A DNA stretch of 64,000 nt from the NCBI GenBank assembly GCA_003439945.1, contig QVRM01001369.1:1412501-1476500 (forward strand), in the 5' to 3' direction. Below, piece after piece: positions 23,263-56,138 of this stretch (position 1 is its first letter; each line of letters starts with the position of its first letter). The notes under the pieces are model-generated. The model saw only the letters and a list, made by a program, of their open reading frames with translations. It made no database searches and was not told the origin of the DNA. The position numbers and the translations under genes were made by a program. The stretch comes from Dermanyssus gallinae. Taxonomy: Eukaryota; Arthropoda; Arachnida; Mesostigmata; Dermanyssidae.

Positions 23263-25970
23263 TCGCCCCATGTCCGTCCCTCTAGATCTCTCCTTTCCTA
23301 CACTTTCTCTCGCCCTCTCTCGTTCGGTACCTCCGTCTGCTCTTTCCGGACGTCTGCTGTCCTGATCTGCGTTTCTCTTTTTCCTCTTCTTCGTCTTCTT
23401 CTTCTTCTTCTTCTTCTGCTGCTGTCAAAGTGTCCTGAGTGAGGTAGACGTCGTAGAAGAAACAAGGGTCTCGGCCACACCACCGTCGTCGGCACTGCTG
23501 CTGCTGCTGCAGGCGCCCCCTCCACTGCTGCTGCTGCTGCCGCCGCCGCTTCGGCTGCCTCTGCCTTCTCCCGTCGGGGGTTCCCACACCCTCAACCCCA
23601 CCGAACAGCCAGCCACCCAGCCAGACAGCCAGAGAGACACCCACTCACTTGCTTACCGCCCGCCCGTTCGCGCACCCGCTTGCCCGTTCGTTCGTTTTGT
23701 GCCACTGTTCCTCTTCAAAGCAACTGTAGGTGGTCGTCGTAGTACCAATACAGTGGTGACTGTATCTCTCTCTTCGAGAGAGAGAAAGAGATCTGTGTCA
23801 TGTGGTAGTGAGTTGTAGTAGCAGTAGCAGCTTGGTCAGTGGGGTCGTAGATTGTTGCTTTGTTGGCGCTGGCCAGGCAGGCAGCCAGGCCGGCCTGTGT
23901 TGTTTCTCTGGAACAGAGGTTGAGTGAGTGGGAGGTTTACAGTCGAGGTTGAGGTGCAGGTGCAGGCAGAGGTGGAAGTAAGGGGGTGGCGGCGTTCTCC
24001 AGCCACGCATTGTCGGCTGATCATCGCTTGCCAATTGTTGTTGTCGTTGTTGTTGTTGGTCGCTTGCAGGCGGCTCAGATCAGCAAGTAGCCGTCGTAGT
24101 AATCGAATCAAGAGGTGAGAATCATCAACGTCGATCAATCGTCGTGTGTCACCGTCTCCGTCTCGGCCCCGGTCACCGGCTCTTTCCTCTCGCTTTGTCT
24201 CTCTGTTAGCGAAATGGCTCGGCGTCGCCGGCGCCGACGTCGCCATCGGTGGTTGTTGTCGTCGTCGATAGAGAATCGAGCCAGTGTCGTGCTCGAATCG
24301 CTGGATTTGTGATGGTGACACCAACATGATGGTGACGATCCAACTGACTATAATGGTGGCGGTGATGATGATGATGATGGCCATGATCATAAACGGTCGT
24401 CGTGATAGAGGCTATTGTGGTCGTCGACGCAGCAGTCTCAGCATCAGCAGCAGCAGCAACAGCGTCAACTGTGGTGTGGATCATCCTTGTGGTGTTCGTT
24501 TTCTTCGCCGTTATTGGTCCTCTTCATCTCCATCTTCGTCATCTCCACCACCACAATTATCGTGTTCTTCCTCTTCGTGTGCTGCCGCGCTGCAGAAGGT
24601 TTTCATTCGGGGCGAGCTCGGGTATTGCCGCCACCTTTGACTCGTTGCTGTTCCACAACCAGCGGTGGATGAGCGGGACGGTGTAGTTGGCAAGCTGCTC
24701 GTCGTGAACGAAATTGTGTGTCAACAACAAACGACTACAACAACAGGTTCAGGCAAGCAGCGACAGCAAGCGACAGCAACAGCAGTAGCAGGCGCGGACA
24801 GACTGCCAACGGGTGTGTCTACGTTTGTCTGTTTATCTGGGGGCTTCCGAACAGTAGAACTAGTAGCTGAGGTGATAAAGCTGTGGTGGCGACGTTTACG
24901 GAGGGAGGTGGTGAACTCGTTGGACCGTTGCGCCGAGTGAAGTTGGCGACGGCAGAGAAACAGACGTACCGCGCACCAGCGGCGGCATCATCATCATCAT
25001 CTACAGCAGCAACAACATCATCAGCAACATCAACTACAACAACATCATCAGCAACAACAACTACAACAACAACAACACCAGTAACAGCAACATCAGTAGA
25101 ACCAGGATGCGTCCAGCACCGAGGTACGTACGAGGAGACTGATTGCTTGGCACCACCGTCGGCAACTGCCGATTCAGCTGTTGAATTTGAGCTATTGAGC
25201 TTCTTGTGACCATAGTAATTCTAATGATAATAATAACGATACTATTAACAACAACAACAACAACAACGACATTCGAATCATGACGACGAACGTACGTATG
25301 CAGGAAAACGCTCCCTCTGTTCTATCAGCAGTGACGAAATGACAGGCCAGCAATGATGGTAACGGCCAAGGGCCAGGTGTTGGTATTGACACTCCAATTC
25401 CTCCCCCCTCCCGCCAACAACCCCCCCGCGCGGTGGGTGGTCTATAGAATCTACCTATCTATTTACCCACGCTGGCACGATGCATCCATCCATCCATCTA
25501 TGCATCCACCCTACGATTCATCCAATGGTGGTGGTGGTGGTGGTGATCTGTGTGTTCCTCGGTAGTTCCTCCCCGGTAGTTCTCTGGCTCTGATGACCTA
25601 GATACGGCAGCGGCGGCGGCGGCCGCGGTGGCGGCAATGATGACGACGACGACGACGATTACGGGCGACTGCAGCTTCGTGTGCTTCGTGCGAGAAACTG
25701 CTGTACGGTGGTGGGCACGTGCAACGTGTGCTACTCAACGCGACGCTCGCACTCACGCTGGCCCGTCATGCAATAAGCAAATGCATGCTTTGCAATCTTT
25801 GCAACGTCGCGAGTTGGCCACAGCCAACGACTAGTGGCTGGAAGCAGCAGTGCACGCAGCAGCAGCAGCGTAGTAGCAGAGACAGAATGGCAGGTGTGTT
25901 CGAAACAGCGGCGGCGCCTATTTATCTCCTTCCGTCTTACTATCTGCCTTTCGTAACATGAGGCTGTTAG

Positions 25971-26050
25971 TTGTTGTTACTGTTGTTGTTGTTATTGCTA
26001 TTGTTGCTGCTGCTGCTGCTGTTGTTGTTGTTGTTGTTGTTGTTGTTGAT
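25971..26050. repeat. (TTG)n/(CTG)n array
   Basis: Interrupted run of TTG, CTG and ATT triplets. The poly-leucine reading frame over it is an artefact of the repeat. Confidence 0.85.
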
Positions 26051-27394
26051 GTTATTTTTCGCTGCTAGTCATAGATACGACGCCATGCTACTTACGCAGT
26101 GTGCGTGTGTTGGCGTGTCTGTGTGTGTGTGTGTGAGAGTGCGTGACTTTTGTGAAATCTCGGTTTGCCTCTCTACGAGATGCTGCGAACGCGATTACGC
26201 ATTTGACGCGTTTGACGACTGTACTGTGTTCAACTGTGTAGTAGTAAGAGTAGTATAGAGTGCTTTGCGGGCTTTAACGCTTAAAACTTCTCCGTCCTGC
26301 TACTACTAGATATAGTAGCAGTAAAAAATTAGCTGCTACTACTACTACTACTACTACTACTACTGTTTGTGGATGCTGAATGGATAGCGGAATCGGATGG
26401 AGGGCTAGCTGCAATGCCCTAGGCGGGAGCGGCAGTGAACTCGACTCAAATCTGAACGGTGCTCCACCTCCTCGGTTTATGTCTCGGAGATGATGAACCT
26501 TACAGTCAGAGATTTACAGCTTCGTTCCTGCACGTCTCTCGCCGAACAGTTCGACGGCAAAAACAACGTTTTTACGCTACCTTTCTTGTCGAGTGATAAT
26601 TCTTGTAATTCGTTCGCTCATCGCCATCATGCCACGCAAAACGTTTATTTTAATATCATATGTATAACAATGAAATCCCTTAGTTAACCTTCTTCTGAAC
26701 CATATATTTCTGGTTGGTACAATTGCTCGATATGTATTGATGTTTGTATAGAGAGGTAGGGAAGAAAATCATGTAGGCACATCTCAAGGTGTTTTGATTG
26801 GCTGATTGGCACTGTGACCCACGTTCGATTGAGTAGTACCGATTGGCCATTCATTGCTTAACGTTGCACTGGCTCGTTAGCGCAACTCAATTCTGCAATT
26901 GTTCTTCATGCAATTTTAATTGTATCAGGTTGGCGTTTGGATCGCTTGAACTCCGAGTACGCTGCGAAGACAGCGACTCGCGACGCCGACGAAAGTGGCC
27001 CTCGATTCGGCTGGGGTTGATCTTTCTTTTGCCTTCCGTAGCGCATGCCAACACCGCCGTGTACCGGCTGCTGCCACTTCGCTCTGTGTTAGAGCAGGGG
27101 GGAAGGCGGGCCTAGGTCATGAGGCCCGCGCGCCGAAAGTAGGTCATGGCCTTTTGGGATCCTCCTCGGCCGCCGCTGCCGCCGCCGCCGCGGCCGTGCT
27201 TCGCTCCCAAGCCGCAGCGTTCAATCTTCATCCCGGTAAAACGTAACCCAAGCCAATTCAAGGCTGGCGAGCCGCGCGCATACTGAATCTCAATCTACGC
27301 CGATCGTGCGTTTGACTCATACCAGCTTCTAGACGGGACGCAATCGCTAATAAATGCAGTATTTAGGCGGCAAACACGTACTAACAGTGAACGG

Positions 27395-27640
27395 GCGGTG
27401 GAGAAAGCCAACGGCCAAGCAAAGTTGTCGAGCGGGTCAGAGCGGGCTCTTTCTTTTTTCGGGCTGACCCACAGCCAAGATTTAACGTCCGAATGGAACT
27501 GCTTTTCGCATTGCTTCCACTGACGGACCCCCATAAATACAAACGTGCAACGGTGGGACTCGAACCCGCGCACCTGCTATGTGTCTCCGCCGGTCGCGAG
27601 GCGCAGGCGAATGCACCACACCACCGGGCTCGACACACTG
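27395..27640 (-). mobile_element. tRNA-derived SINE, copy 2 (well preserved promoter)
   Basis: On the minus strand this has a pol III A box TGGTGTGGTGC (27613-27623) and a perfect B box GGTTCGAGTCC (27556-27566). They are spaced as in a tRNA and preceded by GCCCGG. A family-specific body follows (TATTTATGGGGGTCCGTC, then TGGCTGTGGGTCAGCCCG). The body is shared with the copy at 7.6 kb. No clean acceptor-stem pairing or anticodon arm is visible, so this is a SINE, not a working tRNA. Its far end is uncertain. Confidence 0.8.
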
Positions 27641-29424
27641 GATCGGACTCGAATCTGGCTGAACCGTACGACACTGACGAAGTGATGATGGCCTGGTGGT
27701 CATCATTACTGACCAGGTCATAACGTAACATTGTTGGCTGTTCCCCACTGCGATGAAATCTATAGGCAGCGACAGGCTTTGCGAAATGCGAAAAAAAGAT
27801 CGACGGTTAGCCGTGTGCGGGTCGCAGTGTGCCAGCGTCTGCGTAAGTCGTGCCACACCACGTATGTGATCGACAAATGCAGCTGATATGCCGCTGCCCC
27901 TGTCGAGGGTTAGTCAGACTCTCCGTTCCTGTCTCCGGTATCTGGGCTGCGAATCCGACTCAATTCTAGCTACGACGATTTATGGCTGTCAAACATACAG
28001 TTTGACACACAAAATCCACACAAACACTCACACCTAGAACGAGTAGAAGAAGATCGTGCATTCCGACGAAGCTGACGAGTAGTTGCTTATTGGCGGCGTT
28101 ATATTGGCAGCAACGCCCAGGAAGTAGGGCTTCAAGTAGTATTGAAGAATGGTTCCAGCTTCTTGCCTCTTCCTGATGCCATTTAGGTGAGAGGTTTTAA
28201 GTGGGTATTATGCCAACAGCCTTGGCCTATGTTGTCTACTCCTCAGTCTCTCTCGGGATTTTTTTTAGGTTCCTACGGCTTCCTACGAGCATAGCTTAGC
28301 AGGCTGCAGCTTAGCAGGCGAGAAATAAAATCGATTCGGATAGACAGTGGTGTATCGTAGTGCACACAAACTGCGCCCACGGATACGAACGCACACGTTT
28401 CTATTTAGACAATTGTCTATAATATGTTCGCAGTTACACTATTATTGTCTGCGACCACCTCCACCAAGCACCACTGCATTTTAAAACGCTGGATGTCGTG
28501 GATGGAGTTTGGGGCTTCAGTCGGTTTCGTTCGTTTTTCTACGAATTATTAGGCGGCGACAGATAGAGACACGTGTCGGGGCTTCTCCCCTTTTATGCAT
28601 TCCATGATTGTTCTAGCCGCTTGTGCTCGTACTGTCGATGTCGGCGAAGCTTGCTCCCTGGAACACCTCTGGCTGGATGATTTGGTCCATTATTGCGGGT
28701 TTCGCTGATATTTTCTATTCGTAGATCGAGTTCATGTTACAATGGCGGATATAGAGACGGAGACGGAGAGAAACTGCGGGTTTAAACAAAATAACATGTT
28801 AGGCAATCCCACTGTTGAAAAGAGCGTAGAGGGTTACCCAGAAAGGTTCACACCTTCGCTCGCACCAGACAACGCGCACGATTATGGCTATGACTAGCTG
28901 GGAGACGCATTTTCGTACCTATTGCAACTGAGATCCGGGATCCCATCAGTAACGAAAGTGACTTGTTCCTTAAAGGTTTAGCTAAACGCATTCAATAGAT
29001 CACAGAAGTTCGACGCGAGACGAGTTTTTAGCTGACTGTGGGAGGAACGTAGTGGTTATTATCATAAGTAGTAGTAATAATAATAATAATAATCGCCGAA
29101 CCCCCAAGAGAAAAATTCGCCATCACAGTTCATGCTATTGCTGGTTCTGCAGCTGTTGCTACGACTGTTGTCGTAGCCAGTATGAGCAGTAAGTACTTTT
29201 ACAACGATGATGGCTATAAATGAATGAATTATTCTAATATAATGTAATATAATATGAATTAATTAATTAAAATATTAATAAATACTACAATTTATTTTGC
29301 TGCTGGCTGTAGCGATACTGCCATTGCTGCAACGAACGGGCTATTTGAAGGGCCGTTTGTGGCTGTTCGAACAAACAGACGACAGTTCGTTATATAGAGC
29401 CACCCACATTGAACATCAACTTCT
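27641..29424. other. No gene recognised
   Basis: Non-coding DNA between the SINE and the 29.4 kb CAA array. An (AAT)n run lies near 29072-29092. Confidence 0.35.
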
Positions 29425-29717
29425 GCATTATAACAGCAGTTGCAGCAGCAACAACAACAACAACAACAAAACAACAAAACAACAACAACAACAACAAAAA
29501 ACAACGATTGTTGTTACCCCAACAAACCAGAATAACGGCAACGCCACTGGCCACTAGTACTAAAACCACAAATACTACGCTACCTGCCAAGCTTGCTTAC
29601 TCGGTCACAGACACCGGCTGGTCGGGGGTGGTCCGGTGGTGAAGAAGTCATCGATCCCCCCTTCCTTCATGCTACTACCGCCGTCGCCACCGCCGCTGCT
29701 GCTGCTGCGGCTGCCAG

Positions 29718-29746
29718 TGACGTCAATGCAATGTGTGTTGACGTCA
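29718..29746. promoter_or_regulatory. Two CRE octamers 21 bp apart
   Basis: TGACGTCA at 29718-29725 and again at 29739-29746, two helical turns apart. A further copy is at 30501-30508. Paired CREs at helical spacing are typical of CREB/ATF-responsive promoters. Binding here is inference. Confidence 0.4.
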
Positions 29747-30500
29747 GAGCGGCTTCGCGCAGGGTAGATCGGGGTCTTGTCGGCGTTCTCTCTGCTCCGG
29801 AGATCCGACGAGTTTGTTCGTCCGAGCCGTGCGAGGAGCGAAAGGGGAGTGGTAGGTTGCGTGTTGTACACACTATACTACTCGATGAACTGCTTGCTGA
29901 CCGGCTGAGCGTGGTTAGTCTTTTCGGCAGTTGTTGCTGTTGTTGATATTGTTACTATTGCTGTTGGCGCCGTTTGGCACATATTCCGCTGGCTGAATGT
30001 TTGAACTATTGGAACTATAGACTAGACGGGATACAGATGCCGACGGCAGCGGCGCCACCGATCCACCCTCGCCGAGAGCCTCTTCGTGCGTATTTGCTGA
30101 ATGAATGAAGGCTGTTGTACTCCAGAACCGGAGCAATGAGGTTAGGAGGAAGAAAGCAAGGGGGACATGGGATGAGTTGGGCAACGGGCGGCATCGAGTC
30201 GCCGTTCTGTTTGTCTGCCTGAGCTCGCCCCCCTCCCCCATCGCTGCCAACTGGGGTAGCGGGCGTCGAGCACGTCGTTGGACGATGACGACGACAACAA
30301 CAACAATAACAACTAGAACGAAGGGCCGGGTAGACAGTCGGACGGATGGACGGACATATGTACGTGCGGCAGACTTGGCTGGACCAACGGGTCGCTTGTT
30401 CGTTTGCTTGTTTTCTCCATGCTCGTGTCCGTAGATGTACTATTGCTACGACTATTACCACCACCACCACGATTACTACTACTATTACTACGGCTTCTAA

Positions 30501-30508
30501 TGACGTCA
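30501..30508. promoter_or_regulatory. CRE-type octamer TGACGTCA
   Basis: Fourth perfect copy in the triplet-rich region, directly followed by a partial copy (ATGACGGG). Confidence 0.3.
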
Positions 30509-31614
30509 ATGACGGGCCTCATCCAACCGCGGAAGAAGGCAGACATGAGGTGGGCCGCGCTAAGCGAAGTCGTCCTCGTCTGTGCTGCAGCTGTCGTTGT
30601 TGCTGTTGTTGTTGTTGTTGTTGATGGTGGTTGTGGTGGTAAGGACGGGCAAACGAGATTTGCTCGTTTAAAACCATAGCTTCCGATACGATGCCGGACA
30701 CGATACGACACGACGTCAGCTTCCCTGTTGTTGTTGCTGTTGCTGTTGTTGTTGTCATCGGTATTGCCGTCGTTAGTTCAGTTTCGAAACACGAGGAGCT
30801 TGCATGCCTCACTATCCCGAGTTAGATGTAGAAATTGGAAAAGTGCCAGTAGCCGCAGTAGTCAAAATGTAGGCTGAAAAGTACAGAGATACGAGGCGAT
30901 GGCATATAGTAGTCGCCAACCAGCCAATGCTAAGAAAAGTGCTATCGATTATGTATTAAACCCCCCTCTTCCATAAATGTTGAGGTATAAGCCTCCACGG
31001 CCATGTCACAGGGGAGTCACATAGGATAGAGGACATACGCTGAGATGCTTCAGCACGGTGTGAAAACGTTAAGTTGTGGTCAAAACGAAAATGGTAGTAT
31101 GTACTAACAGTAATTGCATGGAATAGTAGGCCTAGTCAGTGACAGCATTAGCAGGACAAGGCGCCAGTGCCTCGGCAATAAGTAGATCACAATGACATCT
31201 GCTTTTGGCACGAACGTTACATGATAGGCACACCTTGAGGACATGTAGGCAATTTTTTACTCGGATAATAGAGCGTCCCATTTTCCGTTACACGCAGGGA
31301 AAATGTTAAGCAATTGATGTCTGCGCACCGTGTCTTTAATAAGCCACTCATTCTCAAATAAATGAAGAAATTAAGTTGTCGTTGTCAGCGGCGGCTGTTA
31401 TCAGATTATCATAGCAGTTATCTACATTCACTTCTAATTCTGGCGCTAACAGCGAGAGTCACACTTCGATACCGGCGCGACGCAAAAAAGAAAGCCCCCC
31501 AATGTGATTTGGGGATTGCAGCCGTGTGATTGGCCAAGTTGACAATAACATCCTATTTATCAGGTTGGGGGGCGGATTTGAACCTATACCATCGCATTAC
31601 TCGTGCAACACCAG

Positions 31615-31615
31615 A

Positions 31616-31700
<85 letters not shown>
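31615..31700. repeat. (TA)n microsatellite
   Basis: About 86 bp of TA repeats with one G interruption at 31621. Confidence 0.95.
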
Positions 31701-32303
31701 CATCTTGGTTAACGATTTTATGTTTCAGTGTGTCTTTAAACACTGCTGTACTTCAAAGCGTTAGCGCATACCAGAAACAAGTGATCTCTGATCTTTGAGC
31801 AATCGATTTGTTAGAATAACGTAGCCAATTGTTTTGTTTTTTTAATAATTGTATTAAACACCGATTCAAAAAGAGAGCATTTTCTTATTAGCATATTACA
31901 TGTAGCAATGCCGTAGTCGTTCTCTAGATATGCGCGCAGCGGTGGAAGTCGCAAAGCTCTAGTTGTTTCAAACAAGCTAATTCGCCTTTCCCTGAAATAC
32001 AAAAGCAAGTAGCATTTGAATCATTGTAATATAGCGCAAGATCTTGCCGCAAACGCTGCAGCGCGGAATGGGGGTCAAAATAATAAATCAATTCTCGAAC
32101 GCCGCAATCTCTGGTCGACGACCTCCCTTATCCTCGCTAAAGAGTAAACTGCTGGTCTAGGAACATCTGGCTGGCTCTACTGACAAGACGATAATTAATT
32201 CGAACAATACGTGAAAGGGATAAGCTTGCGCTGCTGAACAACTTTCGAACTGAAGTACTCTCTATATCCCAGTCTTTACGATGTTCTCTAAGCATCGTAG
32301 CCT

Positions 32304-32400
32304 GCATCATAGGCAATGCGGCTGTTGAGGATGTTTGTCGACATTATATATATATATATATATTTACAAGCAACCTCAACAGCCGCATTCCTTATGCTGC
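32304..32400. repeat. Inverted repeat around a (TA)n core
   Basis: The arms at 32304-32330 and 32374-32400 pair over 27 nt with three mismatches (core CGGCTGTTGAGG / CCTCAACAGCCG). Pairing continues imperfectly inward to a short (TA)n loop at 32345-32362. Transcribed RNA would fold into a hairpin. It may be a fold-back element or a small MITE. Confidence 0.85.
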
Positions 32401-33239
32401 AAACTTTTTTCTAGAATCTTCTTTCTCCAGGAAGCAAGTTCTTGCTCACCCCGCTGTGCTTCCAGAGTAAGCCAGCTTTTTCTAAAAATTGTACGCTGTA
32501 CTGCATTTTAATTGGGCATCTTATGTTATCTATTAACACTATATAAACCGTACACACGCTAAGTCTTGTAACAAATTACTTTGTCTGGCGCACATTTGTT
32601 ATAACAGTTGAGCAGAGAATTGGCTATTGTAAGGTAGCAGTGGTGCGCCTTTTATATTCGTTCTGCATCTTTTGTGGAGCTTCGAGGCTTACACAGCTGT
32701 GATCGACTGACATTGGCGGCTGAGTGCTAAAAAAAAGTCGCGCTGAACTAAAAACTCCTTGTGGATTTCGCAAATTTAGATTAGCCCGTGGGGCTCTATC
32801 CGGAGCCAAAAGTCATTATCTTTCTATCACTCCCCCAACTCCAATGGGAGATGTTTCTTCTAAAAGTTCTCCGTTACACGTAATGATTTGGTTGAACAGT
32901 CGGACTGTACTCGTATAACGATAGTTCTGAATACGATGAAATTGTCTATAGCGACACTTTTAGAATCTATCGAAAAACTAAGGTGCTCTGCAATGTAAAA
33001 AGTACGTGGATATGGCCTAAGCTGCAATTTATTTTTCTATTCTATCTTTGGCAGAATCATGCAGCGATGATGCAACTTCTTATGCTTCGCACTAGCCTGT
33101 GGCTATATGAAGTAGTAACAAATTTAAGAAACTACAATTAAGTGTCAATAAACGTCATATCATATCATTGTCGTGAATGAATCTACTGACATTCCACGTA
33201 TAGTAACGACTAAACGCAGGTGGCGACCCCCCTTTTCAG
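32401..33239. other. No gene recognised upstream of the methyltransferase exon
   Basis: AT-rich sequence that ends in CCCCCCTTTTCAG, a good acceptor for the exon starting at 33240. It is probably intronic with respect to a leader exon. Confidence 0.5.
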
Positions 33240-33354
33240 GTGGCGGCGGCGGTGGTGGTGGCTGTGCTCGCTGTAAGCAAGAGGCGATGGCCGGACGACG
33301 AAGTGTGGCCTGAGGCCGGGCCACAGGGGCCGAGCGGGCCCCCCCGGGGCCGCG
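33240..33354 (+). other. 5' untranslated part of the first coding exon (TRMT9B-like gene)
   Basis: Lies between the acceptor CTTTTCAG (ends 33239) and the chosen ATG at 33355. It is GC-rich. The frame of the ATG is closed by a TAA at about 33274, so the protein does not extend further upstream in this exon. Confidence 0.6.
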
Positions 33355-53176
<19,822 letters not shown>

Positions 53177-53325
53177 TAGGGACATACGAGCCTGAGGCCA
53201 TGCTAGGCTAACCAGAGCTGACGACGAAGCACTGTTACGACGTACTAAACCTCGGTCAACCGGAAGCCGGCAACCATGTCATACACTTCCATAGAACACG
53301 GATTGCTTTACGAAGCAAGCATGAT

Positions 53326-53327
<2 letters not shown>

Positions 53328-53399
<72 letters not shown>
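53328..53399. repeat. (TA)n array downstream of the methyltransferase gene
   Basis: 72 bp of pure TA repeat, probably in the 3' untranslated region or just beyond. Confidence 0.95.
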
Positions 53400-53403
<4 letters not shown>

Positions 53404-55487
53404 AAATCACATGCCACAGAGGTATCATCTGTTCATCGACAATTTTCGCGGGAATAAGAGGAGTGTTCCAATTCGATGTTTCTACACGCCAAATGCTCTG
53501 CATGACTTGATTTATCGTCTTAATTTGAATACTAACAAAAAAGGAGAAAGAAAGAGAGAAGAAAAAATTATGTGGACCACCTAATCTACTCGAGTGTGGA
53601 AGCATGTTAGCCGACACTGTACTACTCTACGCAAATCGCTGCTGTAGAAGCAGTGTTCGTCGCAGCAGCAGCAGCACTAAGTTTACAAATATTCCAATGA
53701 GAATATCGCAATAGGCAATTAAATTGAGCTATTTTCTATCTCATACTATTGCATAATTACTCCGTTCCCTCTTCTTTTCTGGAGTTCTTTACAGTTCCGT
53801 AGTCTCCTAGCTCGCTGTAATAGTAATGCATCGGTCCAAGGAGATCGAAATTTTGCCAACATGTCTCAGGCAATTAATGTTGAGCGTCGGTTCCGCAGAC
53901 CACAAATGTCGATGACACAAAACAGACTGACACATTCAGACGCACAGTTATAGTACACGTTATATTTTTTATTATTTTGAATACAGTGATTATTTGAATT
54001 TGTTAGGCAGAGATGCGTTTGTAATGCTTCATGCGCTTAAAACGCGCGTAATCGTAATTACGGTATTATGTATGTCGTGCTAACACAGGGAGCAAACTAA
54101 CCTATGCGAAGCAAGTACCCTTAATAAATGAGTGTACCCTCGGCTATTATTGTGAATGACAATAATAACATTTGAGGAGCCATTGTGAATCAAGTTTCAG
54201 GACGATTAAACAAGAATGTTTTCGCATCGATCTCACATAGAAGCCGGCCAATGAGAGTCCACAAGCATTGTTGCAGCTGTTGTTGGTGGAGCAATTTGCT
54301 CGATGATCTAGATGGGGCGGAAAGGCATTTGGCCGAAGTGTGGTTTTGTTGATTGCTGGTCCAAAGCTCTCCTATTTTGACAACCATTGCGCGAGAGATC
54401 GGTCCGGAGTAGACGTGAGCGCGTCATTATCATTTTTCGGTAGAAAATGTTGGTCGGCTGAATGATTATGCCTACCAGTCCGGCGTGACCACATGAAGGA
54501 GGTTGTCTGAAGCTGAGTTTTTGTTACACGATAAGCTTCACTCAGAGAAAACTGTCGATTGTTGTTAACCTGGATAGGGTACCGTAGAAACGCTGCAAGT
54601 TTTTTAGTGCAACTGTATCTGTTGACAGTTTGCTGTAATGTACATCTATGTATACAGAAAAGGGGGAAATAGTGACCTGGCAAATGACATGTAAAACCCA
54701 TATATATATATATATATATATATATAATGAACCCTCAGTTGGTTTAAACGCGCGTTGGTTTGTGAGTTTGTAACATATCTCATCTCCGTAGGAATGAGCC
54801 TATAATGAAGTGTCTGTCTGCACAATGAAGTGTTCGACTACTCAGCGATTTGCTCGCAAGGCTTGCATCGGTGACTCGGACGGTTTGCATCTTGTAATCA
54901 TTCACCGCACGATAAAATGATAATGATGATGTTGGCTGCTTGCGGTTTAGGCAAACGATGGCGGCAACCCTTAGATACCTGTGCTGGTGGGCCCAGTCGG
55001 TCAGCAACACGCAGAAAGACGAGTGCTCAGAACCGAATTATCACAACCATTACGACTGCACACCTACTGATCCCATGACTGCTGCTAATACTCAGCAACC
55101 AATGTATCGATCAAACCCCTATTGACTTGAATTGCGAATCGTCAAATTGCGCCAGCGTCGAGTTGACCACATGCGGCGTGTGGCCAATATGCGATCGCTC
55201 GTGCAGAAAGAACATAGATGCACGAGCGCCTTTGTGGCTGCATTCGTGACTCAAACGTGCACGCACGTGCAGATAAGGGCTGATGATGTTCCGTTTAACA
55301 ACACTCTGAACGTTAGCCGATGCCCAACAACATCAATGCGAGCCCTTGCGCCTACGTCTGGCCACCTACGAACGAAATAACTAAGACGAGGGCTGACATG
55401 ATTTGACCGCTGCTGCAGATATTTCGCCTACACCGAATGATATAATCGTGAGCGTCTGAACAACCGCTTCACACACACACACATGTC

Positions 55488-55519
<32 letters not shown>

Positions 55520-56105
55520 CTTATATTCACATGTGTGTAAGAGAATGTCGCACGCCAGAGATTTCCGGAAGAGCGTCACAGAGAGCACATACATGAAGGA
55601 CGCGCGGCTTGCGTGCCAAAAGGGCGCGTACCTGACGTGACGAGGCAAACGACTTCGGGCCCGCCGAAGCCCCTCGTGGCAACAATAGCCGCTTATGTGT
55701 ATAGAACGACGACATCTTGTGTCTTCGATGCAATGTCGTCCCTTAATGTTGTCCGTCACCCCACTACCCCTGTGAGTGTTTGGGCACTAGTGATGAATGA
55801 TCTTGTAGTTTACTAATCAGTGTACGACAACGAGTGTATGTATTGAAGGTTGCCTGGCCGACACGTCGAACTGGGCTGTTCGGAGGGTCAGTCGACAGGA
55901 AGATGTAGATGTCATAACAGCAGCAGCAGCAGCAAAAGCAGATTCTTTGTAAGGCGTTCGTCGGTTAAAAAAAACGTATGCTTTTCTCTCCCATGGAGAG
56001 CGGTTTCGATAGAACGCTCGTGCATATATTGCTACGATTATCCGTCATAATGGTGATGGATAGCCATCATTATGATTATTTGTATGATGGTTACTTTTAT
56101 GACTG

Positions 56106-56138
<33 letters not shown>

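Larger units (their letters stand above)
21386..31614. other. Triplet-repeat-rich non-coding region, candidate promoter/5' leader
   Basis: About 10 kb, more GC- and CpG-rich than the flanks in 21.4-25.7 kb and 29.6-30.8 kb. It is filled with short CAG, CAA, GAT, TTC and TAC arrays (for example 23385-23420, 24990-25080, 25971-26050, 26330-26365, 29440-29510). All six frames give low-complexity peptides with no recognisable domain. Candidate donors such as CAG|GTGAGT (22880) and GAG|GTACGT (about 25125) suggest untranslated exons. It lies upstream, in the right orientation, of the methyltransferase gene. Its role as that gene's leader is inference; transcripts are needed to decide. Confidence 0.4.

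Noticed and set aside
24883..25209. Ser/Thr-rich frame ending before a good donor at about 25124
   Set aside because: Could be a leader exon, but the peptide is only triplet-repeat product with no start context. Kept only as part of the candidate 5' region.
25628..25834. Short frame with AGPSCNKQMHAL near 25.7 kb
   Set aside because: No recognisable similarity or splice support in a triplet-rich region.
31560..31615. Possible tRNA gene on the minus strand (GGTTCAAATCC)
   Set aside because: A B-box-like sequence is present, but the T-stem does not pair and no acceptor, D or anticodon arms are visible. At most it is a SINE scrap.
31526..31798. Open frames encoding (Tyr-Ile)n here and over other TA arrays (44.7-45.4, 52.3, 53.3 kb)
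   Set aside because: Pure products of TA dinucleotide repeats. No flanking coding signal.
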